Positions 29,944 to 42,770 of a stretch of DNA of 64,000 nt are shown in pieces. How positions within the stretch are numbered: position 1 is the stretch's first letter; each line of letters starts with the position of its first letter. The notes below the pieces were generated by a model. It was not told the origin of the DNA and searched no databases. It worked only from the letters and a program-made list of their open reading frames with translations. The position numbers and the translations under genes are program-made. Origin of the DNA: Cyclaneusma minus (taxonomy: Eukaryota; Ascomycota; Leotiomycetes; Marthamycetales; Marthamycetaceae); assembly GCA_037179335.1 (NCBI GenBank), contig JAKZHN010000015.1, forward strand, positions 682,001 to 746,000, written 5' to 3'.

Positions 29944-32715
29944 ATGCAGGCTGACCCACGTTGGCTGTGGGGGCGGAGTTCGCTGATTGGAGCTCCAAGC
30001 TACCCCTCAAAATCTCATCCCATCTGGCTTGACAACATCAACCTCGACCTCGACATCGAACTCTTCATCCAAGCTGCCGGACGATATCAAGTCGCTAGCT
30101 CAAAATCGCACCCTGTCGACACTGGTAGTCTCGAAGACCAGCATGCCGATAGATTAGAACGCAACCAAATCGCCGAGCTGCTAAAATTGGCGGCCGAATC
30201 GCCCGATGCTGAGGCCGAGGCCAGTCTGTCTAAAGACAGCAAGAAGATCATGGCCAACGTGATCGCCAAAGAACGGTTGAAGGATGACGAAGCGAACGCC
30301 CGATACGAAAATCTAGAGACGTGGTACAATGATTACTTGAATCATCCAGGCCATCCAAATTCTGAGTGGAACCTCGAAGATTGCATCTGTACTCGCGCTC
30401 TCGCATCTGATACCAAGGCTGACATGGACGAAACGGAAGCGGAGGTGCGCAGTCGTATGTCTCAGGTTCAAATATCTGAAGACTTCTGCTCCAAATGCCA
30501 CAACATCTTCGATGACTGGTCGGCCATTTTGCGAGAGATCAGAGGCCCAGGTTTTTACACGTCGGGGGCTCCAGGCGTTTCCAGGTCTCACTGCGAAGAC
30601 ACTATAGAGCTTGAAGCTTCGAGTCGAAGGGGATGCCGGTTTTGCTCCCTCATACTTCGTATTTATCTCCTACCTGGCGGCCTTGAGTATTACCGCAGGC
30701 TAGAAAGACGGCTCAAGCTTCTTGGGAAGCCGATGTCAATCTCTGTGTCATTTGAGTATTCTCGACCGGGGAACAAGGGAATAGCATGGGGTTTGAAATC
30801 CCCTGGAAATTCAAAATATCATGCCAGCATGCCCTCCGGCGGGGGAGAACCACACTCAAAACCATGTAAGATACTTTTTTGCTTCCCTTCGTTGGGAAAT
30901 CCGCTGATTCTTTCAGTCCGCTTCTCAACTGCAGTAACCACTCCCATACGGGCTGCAGAGAGTACACTCTCAACCGCACAACAGTGGATTGCCCAATGTT
31001 CACGATTTCATTCCGCGTGTAATGATAATCAATCTCGTCAGCTGCCCACCCGTCTTCTTGAGATAAAAGACGGGTGCGTTCGACTACTAGAAACGTCAAC
31101 GTTGCAACCGGAACTGCAGTCAAAACTGCGATACGCCACCTTAAGTCATTGCTGGGGGAATATTGAGTTTCTCAAGCTTACACGTGCTACATTTGCGCAG
31201 TTTCTCGACAAAATTTCAATGAACGAGTTGACCAGAACGTTTCAAGATGCGATATTCATAGCCACAAAGCTTGGTTTTTCCTACATATGGATTGACTCGT
31301 TGTGCATTATCCAAGGCGATGAAGACGACTGGGAAAGAGAAGCTGGGCGTATGAGTGCAGTATATGGTGGTTCTAGTATCAATATTTCTGCCGACACAGC
31401 TTGGGATGGGAACGGAGGCTGCCTTCCCAATAGTAGCAATCGCCCGTCCTTTGTTTATCCCACCATGAACAAAACGCCCACAATTATGGACCGCAAGGAA
31501 GCGGAACACGCGTTTCTGACACAAATCTCGCCTACCGGAGCAGTTCACACGGAGATTATCGTCGATGGCTCCAAGGAATACTGGTATTTCACCGGCGACA
31601 TTTTTTATTCATACAGATGTGCAAACACGCATATTTCGACTCGAGGTTGGGTTTTACAAGAGAGGTTATTGGCGCCCAGAACCCTGCACTTTGGCGAGAG
31701 GGAAGTGTTTTGGGAGTGTAGAGACAAAGATGCATACGAATCGTTTCCTGACGGAATTCCCAATGTCCACGCGAAATTCTTGCCGCGCCCAAGAGGATCA
31801 TTCTACGACAACTGGCTACAGGTGCTTAGACTATATACCATCTCATACTTGACCAAGGATGATGACAAGCTGGTTGCTTTGTCGGGTATTGCGCGTAAAG
31901 CCCATGCTGAGAGTTCAGATGAATACCTTGCGGGACTATGGCGGACGAATATAGAGGATCAGTTGTGCTGGGAGGTAAACATGTCCGGCCCAGCCCGAAA
32001 CTCCCATACTTATAGGGCTCCAAGCTGGTCCTGGGCTGCCCATAATTCTGAAATTCTACATCTATGGCGGTCGAATACGGAGAGCTTGGTTTCCTCGTGT
32101 TCCTTATGTGCCTATGCACTCAATGTCGAAGTTGAGCTTGCCGGGCCCAACCCCTTTGGGCAAGTATCAGGTGCAGTTCTAGAGCTGGGTTGCTCCGTTG
32201 TTCTTGCTGGGCAAGACTTCGGGTCAAAAGACCCATACCTAAAGATTGGATTCGCTGGAAAATCAGCTAGGGTGGCGGTAGGAGCTGACTCGGATGACAA
32301 GCAAGAAGTTGGAGGAGTGATCTGCATACCTATCCTCTTTGTGAGGGAAAGGGATGAGCACGATGTAGCCATTGAGTCTTTGAAGCCACTGAGCTGGCTT
32401 GATTTCAGCAGAGATCCACCACGAGAGTCCAAGGTTATGGGATTGATTCTTCAACCTTCAGATTCTCTGCAAATTCTCCGACTTTCAGACTCTATGCAAA
32501 GACAATACTGTCGTGTTGGATGTTTCATACAGACATACATACCTCCAGCGTTACGAAAGCTCGACAAGTACCGAGAAGGGTACGAGTACCGAAATTCGCT
32601 CAATCTCTCCGAAATACTTGACGAATTTCGAGCGAATGGCCCAGATTCCCATCACTCGGATCTTCTCTCCGAATTCGAGCGCCGAGACGGGCTGTACGTC
32701 ATCAACATCATTTGA
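29944..32715 (+). CDS. HET-domain (heterokaryon incompatibility) protein
   Basis: A single exon of 923 aa from the first in-frame ATG; an upstream exon is possible. Residues 180-240 hold paired cysteines (FCSKC at 181-185, GCRFC at 230-234), as in many proteins of this family. The HET domain follows: YATLSHCWG (397-405), YIWIDSLCIIQ (447-457), MSAVYGGSSINISA, and RGWVLQERLL (567-576). HET-domain proteins trigger programmed cell death when genetically different hyphae fuse; they often lie in expanded, fast-evolving families. No NACHT or repeat domain is attached here. The first 170 residues are charged and have no recognised domain. The frame is intact although an AT-rich repeat block starts about 3 kb downstream. 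Confidence 0.9.
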   Translation: MQADPRWLWGRSSLIGAPSYPSKSHPIWLDNINLDLDIELFIQAAGRYQVASSKSHPVDTGSLEDQHADRLERNQIAELLKLAAESPDAEAEASLSKDSKKIMANVIAKERLKDDEANARYENLETWYNDYLNHPGHPNSEWNLEDCICTRALASDTKADMDETEAEVRSRMSQVQISEDFCSKCHNIFDDWSAILREIRGPGFYTSGAPGVSRSHCEDTIELEASSRRGCRFCSLILRIYLLPGGLEYYRRLERRLKLLGKPMSISVSFEYSRPGNKGIAWGLKSPGNSKYHASMPSGGGEPHSKPCKILFCFPSLGNPLILSVRFSTAVTTPIRAAESTLSTAQQWIAQCSRFHSACNDNQSRQLPTRLLEIKDGCVRLLETSTLQPELQSKLRYATLSHCWGNIEFLKLTRATFAQFLDKISMNELTRTFQDAIFIATKLGFSYIWIDSLCIIQGDEDDWEREAGRMSAVYGGSSINISADTAWDGNGGCLPNSSNRPSFVYPTMNKTPTIMDRKEAEHAFLTQISPTGAVHTEIIVDGSKEYWYFTGDIFYSYRCANTHISTRGWVLQERLLAPRTLHFGEREVFWECRDKDAYESFPDGIPNVHAKFLPRPRGSFYDNWLQVLRLYTISYLTKDDDKLVALSGIARKAHAESSDEYLAGLWRTNIEDQLCWEVNMSGPARNSHTYRAPSWSWAAHNSEILHLWRSNTESLVSSCSLCAYALNVEVELAGPNPFGQVSGAVLELGCSVVLAGQDFGSKDPYLKIGFAGKSARVAVGADSDDKQEVGGVICIPILFVRERDEHDVAIESLKPLSWLDFSRDPPRESKVMGLILQPSDSLQILRLSDSMQRQYCRVGCFIQTYIPPALRKLDKYREGYEYRNSLNLSEILDEFRANGPDSHHSDLLSEFERRDGLYVINII

Positions 32716-35274
32716 CACCACTCAGCGACTCCGCTGTGGCATCCAAGAACACACCAGCACCTCCCTGAGAGCTACCCTTATGTCACCAGCAAAGCCAACC
32801 ACGCCCACTCTCCAAGCCATCGACTCTCCGAACCCCCCCGCAAGTCTCAATCATACCAGCACCCACACCTCCACTCCAGGACTCAAACTACCTCCAGCCA
32901 CAAACATTCTCAGCAATCCAGTCTCCTTTCCACCCATCACCCCTCACTCACCGTCTCTCCGACGTCCTGCAATCCAGTAAACACCGACCCTTCGAGCAAA
33001 GACCTCATTTTCAGGACATCTTCTAGCTTCAGAGTTTCGAAGACTGATTTAGGATGCAATATTTTCATAAATTTGTGGAGGCGCTGGCAATTTGCCAGAT
33101 TGGAACTATTCAACTATTTACGAGAAGAGATAAGCTTCTATGATTTAGGACATTTCGTTCTATTTTTGCGCGAAGGCAAAGGGATGGAGATGCGATTTTC
33201 AAATTTGCAATTACAAACTGCTGGTTTCCTTGTTTCTTGGGCTAGGGACTCGGGTGCTTTTACTTCCCAGACGACGGACACTTGATGCGCGAAGGTGGAA
33301 CAGGGATGATGATATGACTATCTATCTCTACGATCTCACTATTTGCTTCCAACTCTGATATTCAAGTTCTCCTTCTCTCACTGTCGCAGGATCGGGTGTT
33401 TCTATTCCAATCTCTTCTCTGGTCTCCCATACCTACGCTCGGATTGTTCCAATTTCATTTTCTCGTTTACTCTGCGGAGGAAACGAACATGTAACTTAAC
33501 GAATAACGAACCTCCCTACCCAAGCTGAACTATTCCTGAAACCCCAAGTCTCCCAAAATAAAGATCCAGCCACCTGTAAGCAAATACAAGGCATTATCGC
33601 CAGTCCCAGATCCCAAGTCGCCAACTGGGCAGGCCGAAGTGACCTGGGAAGATTTCAGTAGCTTGGTTTGTGCCTGATAGCTTGAATTTAGTTTTGACCG
33701 CTTGACTCGTTCACATGCTCTAGAGAGTAGAGACTACTACTAGCAAATTACAGTCTTCACTCTTCAGCAGCCAAAATCTGCTCTTATAATATCACTTGAC
33801 TATGATCGCCCCATTTCCCTTCAAATTTCACAGTCCCGACTTACAAACTCGAATGACTCCTCTCTCGCTTTAGTGTATACCTAATCACACACCTGGAATT
33901 CAGCTGATGGTCAATATCAATGAGTGAAATCGTGAGCATATAGATATGCGAATACCCTGGATTTTTTGTGCCAAATGCCTTGATTATTGCAAGCTGTATC
34001 CGGGTTTGCCGTCCCGCTATACCTTCCAAAGAAATGTTTGAGTTATACCTAAGCAACCAAAAGAGCACCTTACCGATACCCATATCGATGAGGTGTATTT
34101 TTATTGAGACATGACCAAGCAAATAATGAAATCAGGCATCGCAATAGCAAAGTTTTCGTGGGGAATCATCGCTAGAGATCTATGAGAAGGGCAAGTCGGA
34201 ATTATAGAGTTTGCGTCTTATTAGGGGGTAACCGCGAGCACTCCGCCTCGATATTGAATATGCTTTGCTGTTTCTATTCACCTGGTGCAGGATAGCTTAT
34301 TGATATCGAAGAGCAGTGCCTCTGTGCGCACTTCTGTTATATTTATCCCATTGTCCTTATCACTAATCCCTTTGTCTGCCTCGAGAGTTCAACAAGAGCC
34401 CTTTGTCACAAGTCGCCGTAGCGGTCTATTCCCACAACATGATTGGCTCCTCTTTGTTGCATCGACTATTTCAACAACTGCGAACCACTGCGGGGATTCC
34501 GGGAGTCTGGATCTCTTCTGCTAAACTTGGAACTGTATAAATACTCGGAAGAGCCCCTGAAGATCGTAACCAGTCTTTTAGTTCTTCAGCTTTTCGTCCT
34601 TCATTTTTTATTCTTCCAGTTCTCCTTTTCATGCATATACACTTCCAACGTACACACTTCTAGCATATACCCTTCCAGCATTTACTTTTCGATATTCGCT
34701 TGCAAACTGATCAGTGATCACGACTACCCTGCCTGGGAACTGCCACTCTTTACTACAGAAGATCTTCGACATTCATTCCTTAGTAAACATTTGAACAAGA
34801 CAACACTCGCTAAACCCACGCTCTTTACTTGCTGGCAAGATATCTCCAGTACACAGTCTCGACAGACATATTATACCAGAAACACGATCGTTACCTACAC
34901 TCCTTCAGCATCCACTGCAAATTGCTTTTAGCGAACTTACCTGAGAACGGCCGCTCTTCACCACAGAATATCCCCACATTCGTTTTCAAGTCGATATTTG
35001 ACCATTACACTCATTCAATCCACGCTCTCTACCCGCTAGCAGCAGTTCCCTAGCACACAGTCTCGACAGACACTTACCCCCAAATATCACCACCACAAAC
35101 ACACAAATCTTCTCCACAACTCATCGTTTCCAACCCCTACACTCCACTTTTCTCCCCAGGGTCTTGGCAGATATTTCCCCTCACCAAAATCACCATCACA
35201 AACCCACAACACATCCCTTCCCATTCATCACCCTTTCCCCAACCACCCCCAACCCCACAACCCACAACCCCACA
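32716..35274. other. Intergenic region upstream of the small secreted protein gene
   Basis: No gene is supported. A Ser/Thr/Pro-rich open frame overlaps the end of the HET gene and runs to 32980. At 34729-35070 there is a diverged tandem duplication (listed separately). The last 200 bp are strongly C-rich and probably leader. Confidence 0.45.
34729..35140. repeat. Diverged tandem duplication of about 205 bp
   Basis: Matching landmarks recur 204-208 bp apart. GAACTGCCACTCTT (34737) pairs with GAACGGCCGCTCTT (34945). CACGCTCTTTAC pairs with CACGCTCTCTAC. ACACAGTCTCGACAGACA (34851) recurs at 35055. It lies directly before the small secreted protein gene, in its presumed promoter and leader. Confidence 0.7.
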
Positions 35275-35637
35275 GTGCACCTCACCCCCCTCCTCACCCT
35301 CCTCTTCCCCACCCTAATCCTCGCCCACGCCGCCCCTTACTGCACCCCCACCGGCGCCTACACCTGCAACCTCGCGCGCATCACCTCCGGGCAGTCCGCC
35401 GGCCCTTCATTCATCATCTACGACCGCTACTGCAACGCCATCTCCACCCCCTCAAAATCCTGCGGTTTTGCCGGCTCTACATATTGTGTTTCTGCGCCTA
35501 GGAGAGTGGATGTGAAGTATGATACTTGGAGTGGAAAGTTCAAGGCGGCGGGGAAGGAGGAATACGAGTTTAGTTATTGTTATGATGATGGAGATAAGGG
35601 GGTTTGTCAGCAGGCTTTTGAGTGTAGTATTGGTTAG
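35275..35637 (+). CDS. Small secreted cysteine-rich protein (candidate effector); start codon reads GTG
   Basis: The frame encodes 120 aa if counted from GTG 35275. A hydrophobic leader (LTPLLTLLFPTLILAHA) looks like a signal peptide with a cut near residue 18-20. The mature part has 8 cysteines (residues 23, 31, 53, 63, 71, 102, 111, 117), enough for four disulphides. No domain is recognised. The frame has no ATG near its start: the GTG stands exactly where an initiator would be expected, after CCACA. I found no 5' exon with an ATG, although a good acceptor (TTTTCTCCCCAG) lies at 35159. It may be an inactivated allele, use a non-ATG start, or have a distant first exon. Position beside the AT-rich block fits an effector-like gene. 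Confidence 0.55.
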   Translation: MHLTPLLTLLFPTLILAHAAPYCTPTGAYTCNLARITSGQSAGPSFIIYDRYCNAISTPSKSCGFAGSTYCVSAPRRVDVKYDTWSGKFKAAGKEEYEFSYCYDDGDKGVCQQAFECSIG

Positions 35638-37296
35638 ATACTTAAATGGAAGATGGAGAATGGGCAGTCGCATAATGGAATGAAATTTTTGTATATAGGT
35701 AGATTAGTATGGATTGATGGAATGAAAATGATCACGATTCACGGGGAAACGGAAATGAACGCCCAAATCCATCAGTCAGAAACTGTGAATTGTGTTTGGA
35801 CTAGCGTGGCTGCCTCAGGCAGCCACATTTAGAGTAGCCTTAAAAGGTGTTTGGAGCTCCTTAGAGCTCCATCCCCAAACATAAATACACACCCTTCCTG
35901 TCTCAATAAAGTGCTAGCACCCTAACCCTGGTAAACCGACACTAATTAGTATTCTCCCACCGGAAAGCACAAATTGGCAAAGCCAACTAAAATGATGGGT
36001 TTTATAGAGTGTAAGGATGGCTACTGTCACGTGGGCAAGCTGCCAAGCTAGAGTGGAGCTTCTGGCGGCCATAAAAGATTTTCTCATGGCTGCAAAAAGC
36101 TCCTTTTACTCACCAATCACGCAATTGCTTTATTAATTAATTTAATTTAGTAAATAGCTTTATTTATACCTTAATTTAGCTTTTAGCTTTTTAATTTCCC
36201 AATTTCTAGCTAATATGCTTTCCAAGCGTGCCAATGCCTTTTAGCCCCAATGCTTTTAGCGCACTAATACTGGTAAACGCCGCAATAGCCCTATAGCCAG
36301 CAATGCCAATAGCAATAGGGAAAAAAGCCCTAAAATTATCCCGGCAATTTCAAAGCTTTTTATTTGCCAGCAATACTAGCGTAATTAATAGCAGCGTTTA
36401 TTATTTTTGCCGTCGCTTTTGGTAATTTCACCAATTTATTGCTAATAATATAATTTTTAATATAATTTTAATTTGCTGCTAATAGGTAATCAAAATTATA
36501 TTGCAAAGTTATTATAATTTTAAATTAAATAAAAAAAGCAAATATTTGCCAATTAAAAAAAACGCGCCTAATAAAAGCATAAGCATAAAAAAAAGCTTTA
36601 TTAAACCCGCTTAAATTAAATAACGCCGCTAATATAGGCCTTAATAATAGCTAATTTTATTTTTAATACCTTTGCTAAAATAATAATAATTTTATTAATA
36701 ATTTTTTTTTTAAAATTTTAAAATTTTATAATTAATTTCCCAATATTATTTTTCAGCAAATTAATATGATTGCCAAAAATAAAATGCATTTAATTTTTTT
36801 TTGCCTATATTTAAAAGCTTTTAATTTGTTTTAAACGGATATTGCTATTTTAATTTAAGGAAATTAATTTATTTAAAATAATAAAAAAGCGCTTAAATAA
36901 AATATTTAAATATATATATTTTTTATATAAGCTTTAATATTTTATATTATTTATTTTAATAAAAATCCGGGTTTAATTATTGCTATATTTTAATTTTATT
37001 AAAAACTTTAAAAGCTTGCTAAAATTTATATTTGGGATAATATTAAAAAAATTGCTATTTATATTTATATTGCTGCTATAAAAAATATCATTATTTTAAA
37101 TTAGCAAATTTTTAATATTTTAATTTATATTTATTATTAAATCCCTATTATAGCAAAAGCGGCTAAATTCAAAAAGGCCGGCAATAACAATAATGCTAAT
37201 TTGTATTAATTTGGCCAAGATTTGTTTTTTAATAATATTATAATTATTTATTATTTTTAAAATTAAAAACTTTATATAAATAATATTTGCTAATAA
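35638..37296. other. Transition into AT-rich block; left part of an old repeat (unit D)
   Basis: Composition changes at about 35.9-36.1 kb from balanced to extremely AT-rich. Inverted repeats lie at the edge: 10-bp arms around one base at 35806-35826, and 7-bp arms TGGAGCT/AGCTCCA at 35852-35871. Minus-strand frame 37296-37129 continues, across element C, a frame at 63297-63198 (see findings). No intact gene. Confidence 0.5.
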
Positions 37297-37301
37297 TGCT
37301 A

Positions 37302-37534
37302 TCTTGGTTCTATTCACAGGTAAATAAGGGTTAAGTAAAATAGTATAATAATAGCATATGCAACGGCGAGAGTAAGTCGGGTATCTCAATATGCGTATTA
37401 TTGTATTTGGGAAAAAAAAATTGCTATTGCCGGCGATTTTGGGATAAAGCTATTCCCAATTTTGGCATTAGCCAAACAACTCCCTAATGCATAAACTACC
37501 AAATAGTCCATACTAATTATTGTAAAAATTAATA
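37302..37534 (-). repeat. Left LTR of element C (3' LTR in element orientation)
   Basis: The length, 233 bp, equals its partner at 62960-63192. It is heavily A/T-converted, with TGACA-type end eroded to TAATA. The duplication TGCTA precedes it. Confidence 0.85.
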
Positions 37535-39782
37535 TTAAATCTTTTTTTTAATAATAAATTTTTTTAGTAATTGCAGCAATTAGATTTTTTCCAAATTATA
37601 CTAAATAATTAATTTAAATCCTTATTTAATTTTTCTTTTTTTTAAGCAATTTATCCAGCCCTTAATTTTGACCTTAATATAATTAATTAAAATAAAAATT
37701 TTAAAGGACTTGTTTAAAATAGCCTTAATTATAAAATTGGCTGGGTTATTATCCCTATAAATCCATTTTATTTCCTGGAATTCCCTGTTTTTATAGCTTT
37801 GTTTTAAATAAAAAAATATTTATTATAATTTTTTTATAGTCGTTTTTAACTTAACCAGATATTTATATAGGCTTAAAAAATTTATATAAATAATAATAAA
37901 AATGCTTTAAATATTAAGCTTTTTAGCAACCATATTTAAAATAAAAAAATTGCTATTGCTATATCCGTTTTTTATATTATGGCTAGAATTTTTAATACCA
38001 AAATAAACTTGGTCACCCTTTTTAATTTAATAAATAACTAATAAAAAAGATTTTCAATTATACTAAATTTACCAGCTTTTATAAAATCCTTTTTATTTGC
38101 CAATATAATTATATAGCCTAGCTGGCTATTTAAATTTTTATTATTGGCAAAAAAATCGTTAATATAAATAAATAGCTTTAAAATATTTAAATTTATCAAT
38201 AGGTAAATAAATCCTTTTTCTAAATTATTTATACACTATTTCAATTTTGTATTTAAAGCCTTAATTTTTTTTAATTAATTTTTAATATTAGGCTATAATA
38301 AAAAAATTAAAGGCACTTTTTAATTAAATAATTAAATATATAAAGCCAATTCTGGCTTTTTCTTAAATATAATAGGCTTTTATATTTAAAAATTCTGGAT
38401 TTATAAGCTTAAAAATCAAGCCTTAATTTTTTTAAATAATAATATTAAAAATAGATATAACCCTTCAAGCAATAGGCTACGCGGAGAGCGTGAATAACAG
38501 GTTAATTTCTACAAATAGCTTCAAATATGCATGGCCTTAAAAACTTGCCAGCTTACGTAACCACTTCAGCAGCCTTAAGCAGGAAGCCCAGAAATAACCA
38601 ATTCTCAACAAATAATAATTTTGATTTTTTTTTAATAATAATATATTTATTAAAAATAAAAAAATAGCTTTTAAATAGCTTTCTTTTAAATTTGGCTTTA
38701 AATTTGGCTTTAAATAACTTATTCTTTTTTTTAATTCTTTTTTTATTTAACCAAGCCTTATATACCAGGGCCAATATATTATTAATTTAAAAGCCCACCA
38801 AAACAAACATTTCTGGATTTTAATTATTTTCTAAATATAAAAGGCATAAATTAAAAATTGAAATTTTTAAGCCCAATTTCTTAATATAATGCTTTAAATA
38901 AATAATATATTAATAAAAACCGGATTTTGCAATGCTATAATTTTTTTTAAAATAATTATAATAATGCCAAAAGAATATTTATTAATTATTTCCTTGGATA
39001 ACCAATAATAAATTCTTTTAAATAGCTTATTTTTAGCATATAGATATGCTTATATAATATTCCGGAAAATTAAATTAAAATTATTTTACAAAAATAAAAT
39101 TAAAAATGCTGAAGCCAAAATAATCCATTAGCTAATACACTAAATAATAAATAATTGTATTAAAATAGTTTTTTTGCCAGTATTATTATAGCTTTAAACA
39201 ATCAATTTTAATTTTTTATATAATATTAAAATGCCCTTGCTTTTAATTTCTTTAACCATTTTGCTATTAAATATTTTTTCTTAATAAACCTTTTTATTAT
39301 AAATCTAAAATTCAAATATACCCATTTTAAATAATCCTTTAATTTTAGCCTGGTTTAAAGCTTCAAATAATGCATTTGAAATAGTAATTTTTCTTTTTTA
39401 ACGGAGCTAAAAAAATTAAGGCCATATTTGCCTTTTCTTTTAATAACAAAAGAATTATATAAATAAAAGAATTATTCAATATATTACAATAAAAATAACA
39501 TTTCAAATCCTCCTTAAAAAATAGCATATCCGGAAAAGGCTTGTGAATAAAATAGAATTATTCAGCTTCCAGCTTCTAAAAAAGCCTTTTAGCTATTATT
39601 TTATTATTATTTCAAAGGAATTCTTATTTATCCAATTCCTTATTTAAGGGCCTGAATTTTAAAAAGCGGCCTTTTTTTTGGAAATTAATGGATTAAATAA
39701 TGGATTTTTTTTAAATATCCTTTTGGCTTAAATAAAGCAATAAATGGCTGCCTAATTAAATTTTTAAAAATTGGCTTTAATA

Positions 39783-39865
39783 ATAGCTTAAATAGCTGCT
39801 TAAATAGCTGCTTAAATAGCTGCTTAAATAGCTGCTTAAATAAATCCTTAAATAAATCCTTAAAA
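39783..39865. repeat. 12-bp tandem repeat in element C
   Basis: AAATAGCTGCTT is repeated about four times, followed by two units of a related TAAATAAATCCT. It is a local expansion not seen at the matching place in element B. Confidence 0.8.
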
Positions 39866-42770
39866 ATTAGCCTTAATTTTATCTTTAAATTAAATTTATT
39901 ATCCTTATTAAATAAAAAATCAAAATTATATTTTTCTAGCTTGCCAAAATTCTCTGGATATTTGAATTCCCATTTTTTGTTATTTTTAAATTAAAAAAAA
40001 TAAATTAAAATACTTCTAAATTTTGCAACGCTATAAAGCATATTCAAAATTACAATGTTTTTTTAATATTAATTATTTTATAAAAGCCATTTTATTTCTT
40101 ATTTTCTTTCCAAATCAGGATTTCCAAATCTGGTAAAAATTGCTTAATATTAAATATGCTTAATTTATTTCTTATTTTAAAGGCTTAAATAACCATATTT
40201 CTGGCATAGATTTTTTTAATTTCCTTAATAGCCTTTTAAATAGCTTTAAAGCATTTAAGCATAAAAAAAAAATTAGCCTTAAATATACTCCAAATACTAA
40301 AAAAATAGGGACCAAGCCATTTGGGCCAGCTATATTATTCACAGCTTTTACAGCTATTTGCAAAACCATTTCCCTGGAAAGCTTTGGGAGGCTGGCTTTT
40401 ATAATATTAAAAGCATATTTAACAATTATATAATAGCGCTTATTTTTACCTATATTATAATATGCCTTAATAAATATAAAGCGGGTCCAAATATTTAAAA
40501 ACTTGGCTTTTTATTTAAATTTACCTTAAAATTTAATTTCAGTATTATAAATAATGCGGTTTAATAAGCCAAAATAAATATTAATTTATATTATTTTAAT
40601 AAGTTTTCAAATATACTAGGCTATTTTTTTAAGCAAGAATTTGGCTGCTTAATAGCCAATAGCCATATTTACTATATATACTACTAAACGGTTATCCAAA
40701 ATAAATAAATTAATTAAAATTTTAATTTTTAATTTTTTTTTAAAATTAATTTTAAAACAGCCAAATTTCTTTTTATTAAATTGGCAATTTAAACAAAATT
40801 TAATTATTTACTTCAAAACCTTTTTATCAAATGTTTTATTGGCCTTAAAAAAATGGCTGCCAATTTTGGCATATTAATATAGCCAAATTTAATATAAATC
40901 CGTTTAAATTTTATTTTATTTAAATTGGCTATAATATTATATTTTTATTTTTGAAAAAATAGCAAAAATTATAAATATTTTTATTTATATTTTATAACAA
41001 TTTTTAATTTATTTTAAATTATAATATTTTAAAAATTATTAAGTTTTAAACGGAAACGGTCCATTTCTGCTAAATATAGCAAAAAAGAAATATTATTTAG
41101 GATAATATAAAATAAAATAATGCCAAATTAAATAGGGATATTGGCTATATTTAATATAATTGCAAGCTTGCTATTTTTAAAGCGTATTTAATAATTTTTT
41201 TTGGCTTATTTATTTAATTTAAATTTAAGCATAATATTTTATAAAGCTTTAAATTAAAAAAATACAGCAATATTAAATCTTATTGCATTAATATTTAAAA
41301 AAATATTTTAAAAAATGCTAAAAATATATCTGCTTTTTATAATAAATATTTTTTTTAATTGGCATTAATGTTTTTCTTTATTTAAAATTAAATAAAATTA
41401 AATAAATAAATATATAAGCAATAGCCTATTTATTTAAAATATTTATTGCTAATTAAATATTAATTAAACTAAATTTTTTTATAAAATAAGTATTGCTTTT
41501 AAATAAGTTTAATTTATAATTAGCTTTATAATTATAGAAAATTTAATTTGCAGATTTTTAAATTGCAAATGTTTTTGAAATTAAAATATAGGCTGCTTCT
41601 AAAATAATAAAATATTTTAAATTAAAATTAGAATTAAACGGCTTATTTAAAGGACGGCCAAAGTCTGGCTTAATTAAAAAACCATTTTTATAAATGTTTT
41701 GCATTATAATAATAATAATTTTTTTTTTTTTTTTTTTTAATAGCCAGGCCATTATTTATGCTTTTAATATTTACCAGAAATATATAATATATTTATTTAA
41801 TATCCATTCTGGTATATTTTTTAATTATAAATTTAAATTTATTATAATATTTCTATTTTTTTTATTTATATACTTAATAAACCAATATATTGGGCTTTTA
41901 CAAATATTGCATTTTTTGCCAAAATTTTATTTAATTTTAAAATTTTTATTTTAGGATTTAATATTTTTTTTAAATTTGTTTTTAAATCCATTTTTAAATT
42001 TATTTTTATTACCCTTATTATTATATTTTGAATTATAAAAATTTCGGTTATTGTAAAATTAATTTGAAAGCTGGCTAAATATTGGGTAATTATATGCATT
42101 AATATAGATATAAAATTAATTAATAGCAGCATTAGTTTTGATTTTATTAAAAATGGCGAAATGGATTTATACAGATAATAATTTATATTATAGCTAAAGG
42201 CTTTTTAAAATATATTTAAATTTTGGAATACCCTTATAAATTTTGTACAATTAATTTTTAATAATTTTATTATTTTAATAAGCAAAATTAAAAGCTGGCT
42301 ATAAATTCTAAAGCTTTTAAAAAAGAATATCCAAATATTTAATTCTGATTTTATTTAAATATTTATTAAATAGCCTAAAATCTTTTAAATTACTTTATAT
42401 ATTTTAATATTCCAATTTGTTGATTTTAATTTTAAAATTATTCCTAATATATACGGTTATTTTTTAAAAAGTATAGCTTTTGCGGCTTAAATTTTTATTA
42501 TAATATTTGCCAGCCTTTGTTTTAGCATGGTAAAAAATGCCTTAGCATATTTAATTTCTAAAATATTTATTTTATTATATAAATTATAAAATTTGCTAAG
42601 CTTAATATTCAAAATTTTTATTAATTCACCATTATAGCAATTTTTATTTTAATATGCCCTTTCTATATTTATAATTCTTTTGCCAATTTTAAAATAATTA
42701 AAATTCTTATTATAAAATAAATTATTTTTATTTTTAATATAAAAATTGGCTAAATTTATTTAAATTAAAT

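Noticed and set aside
23927..32715. A secondary-metabolite gene cluster
   Set aside because: Oxygenase, permease and cupin are present but no synthase, synthetase, terpene cyclase or pathway regulator is seen.
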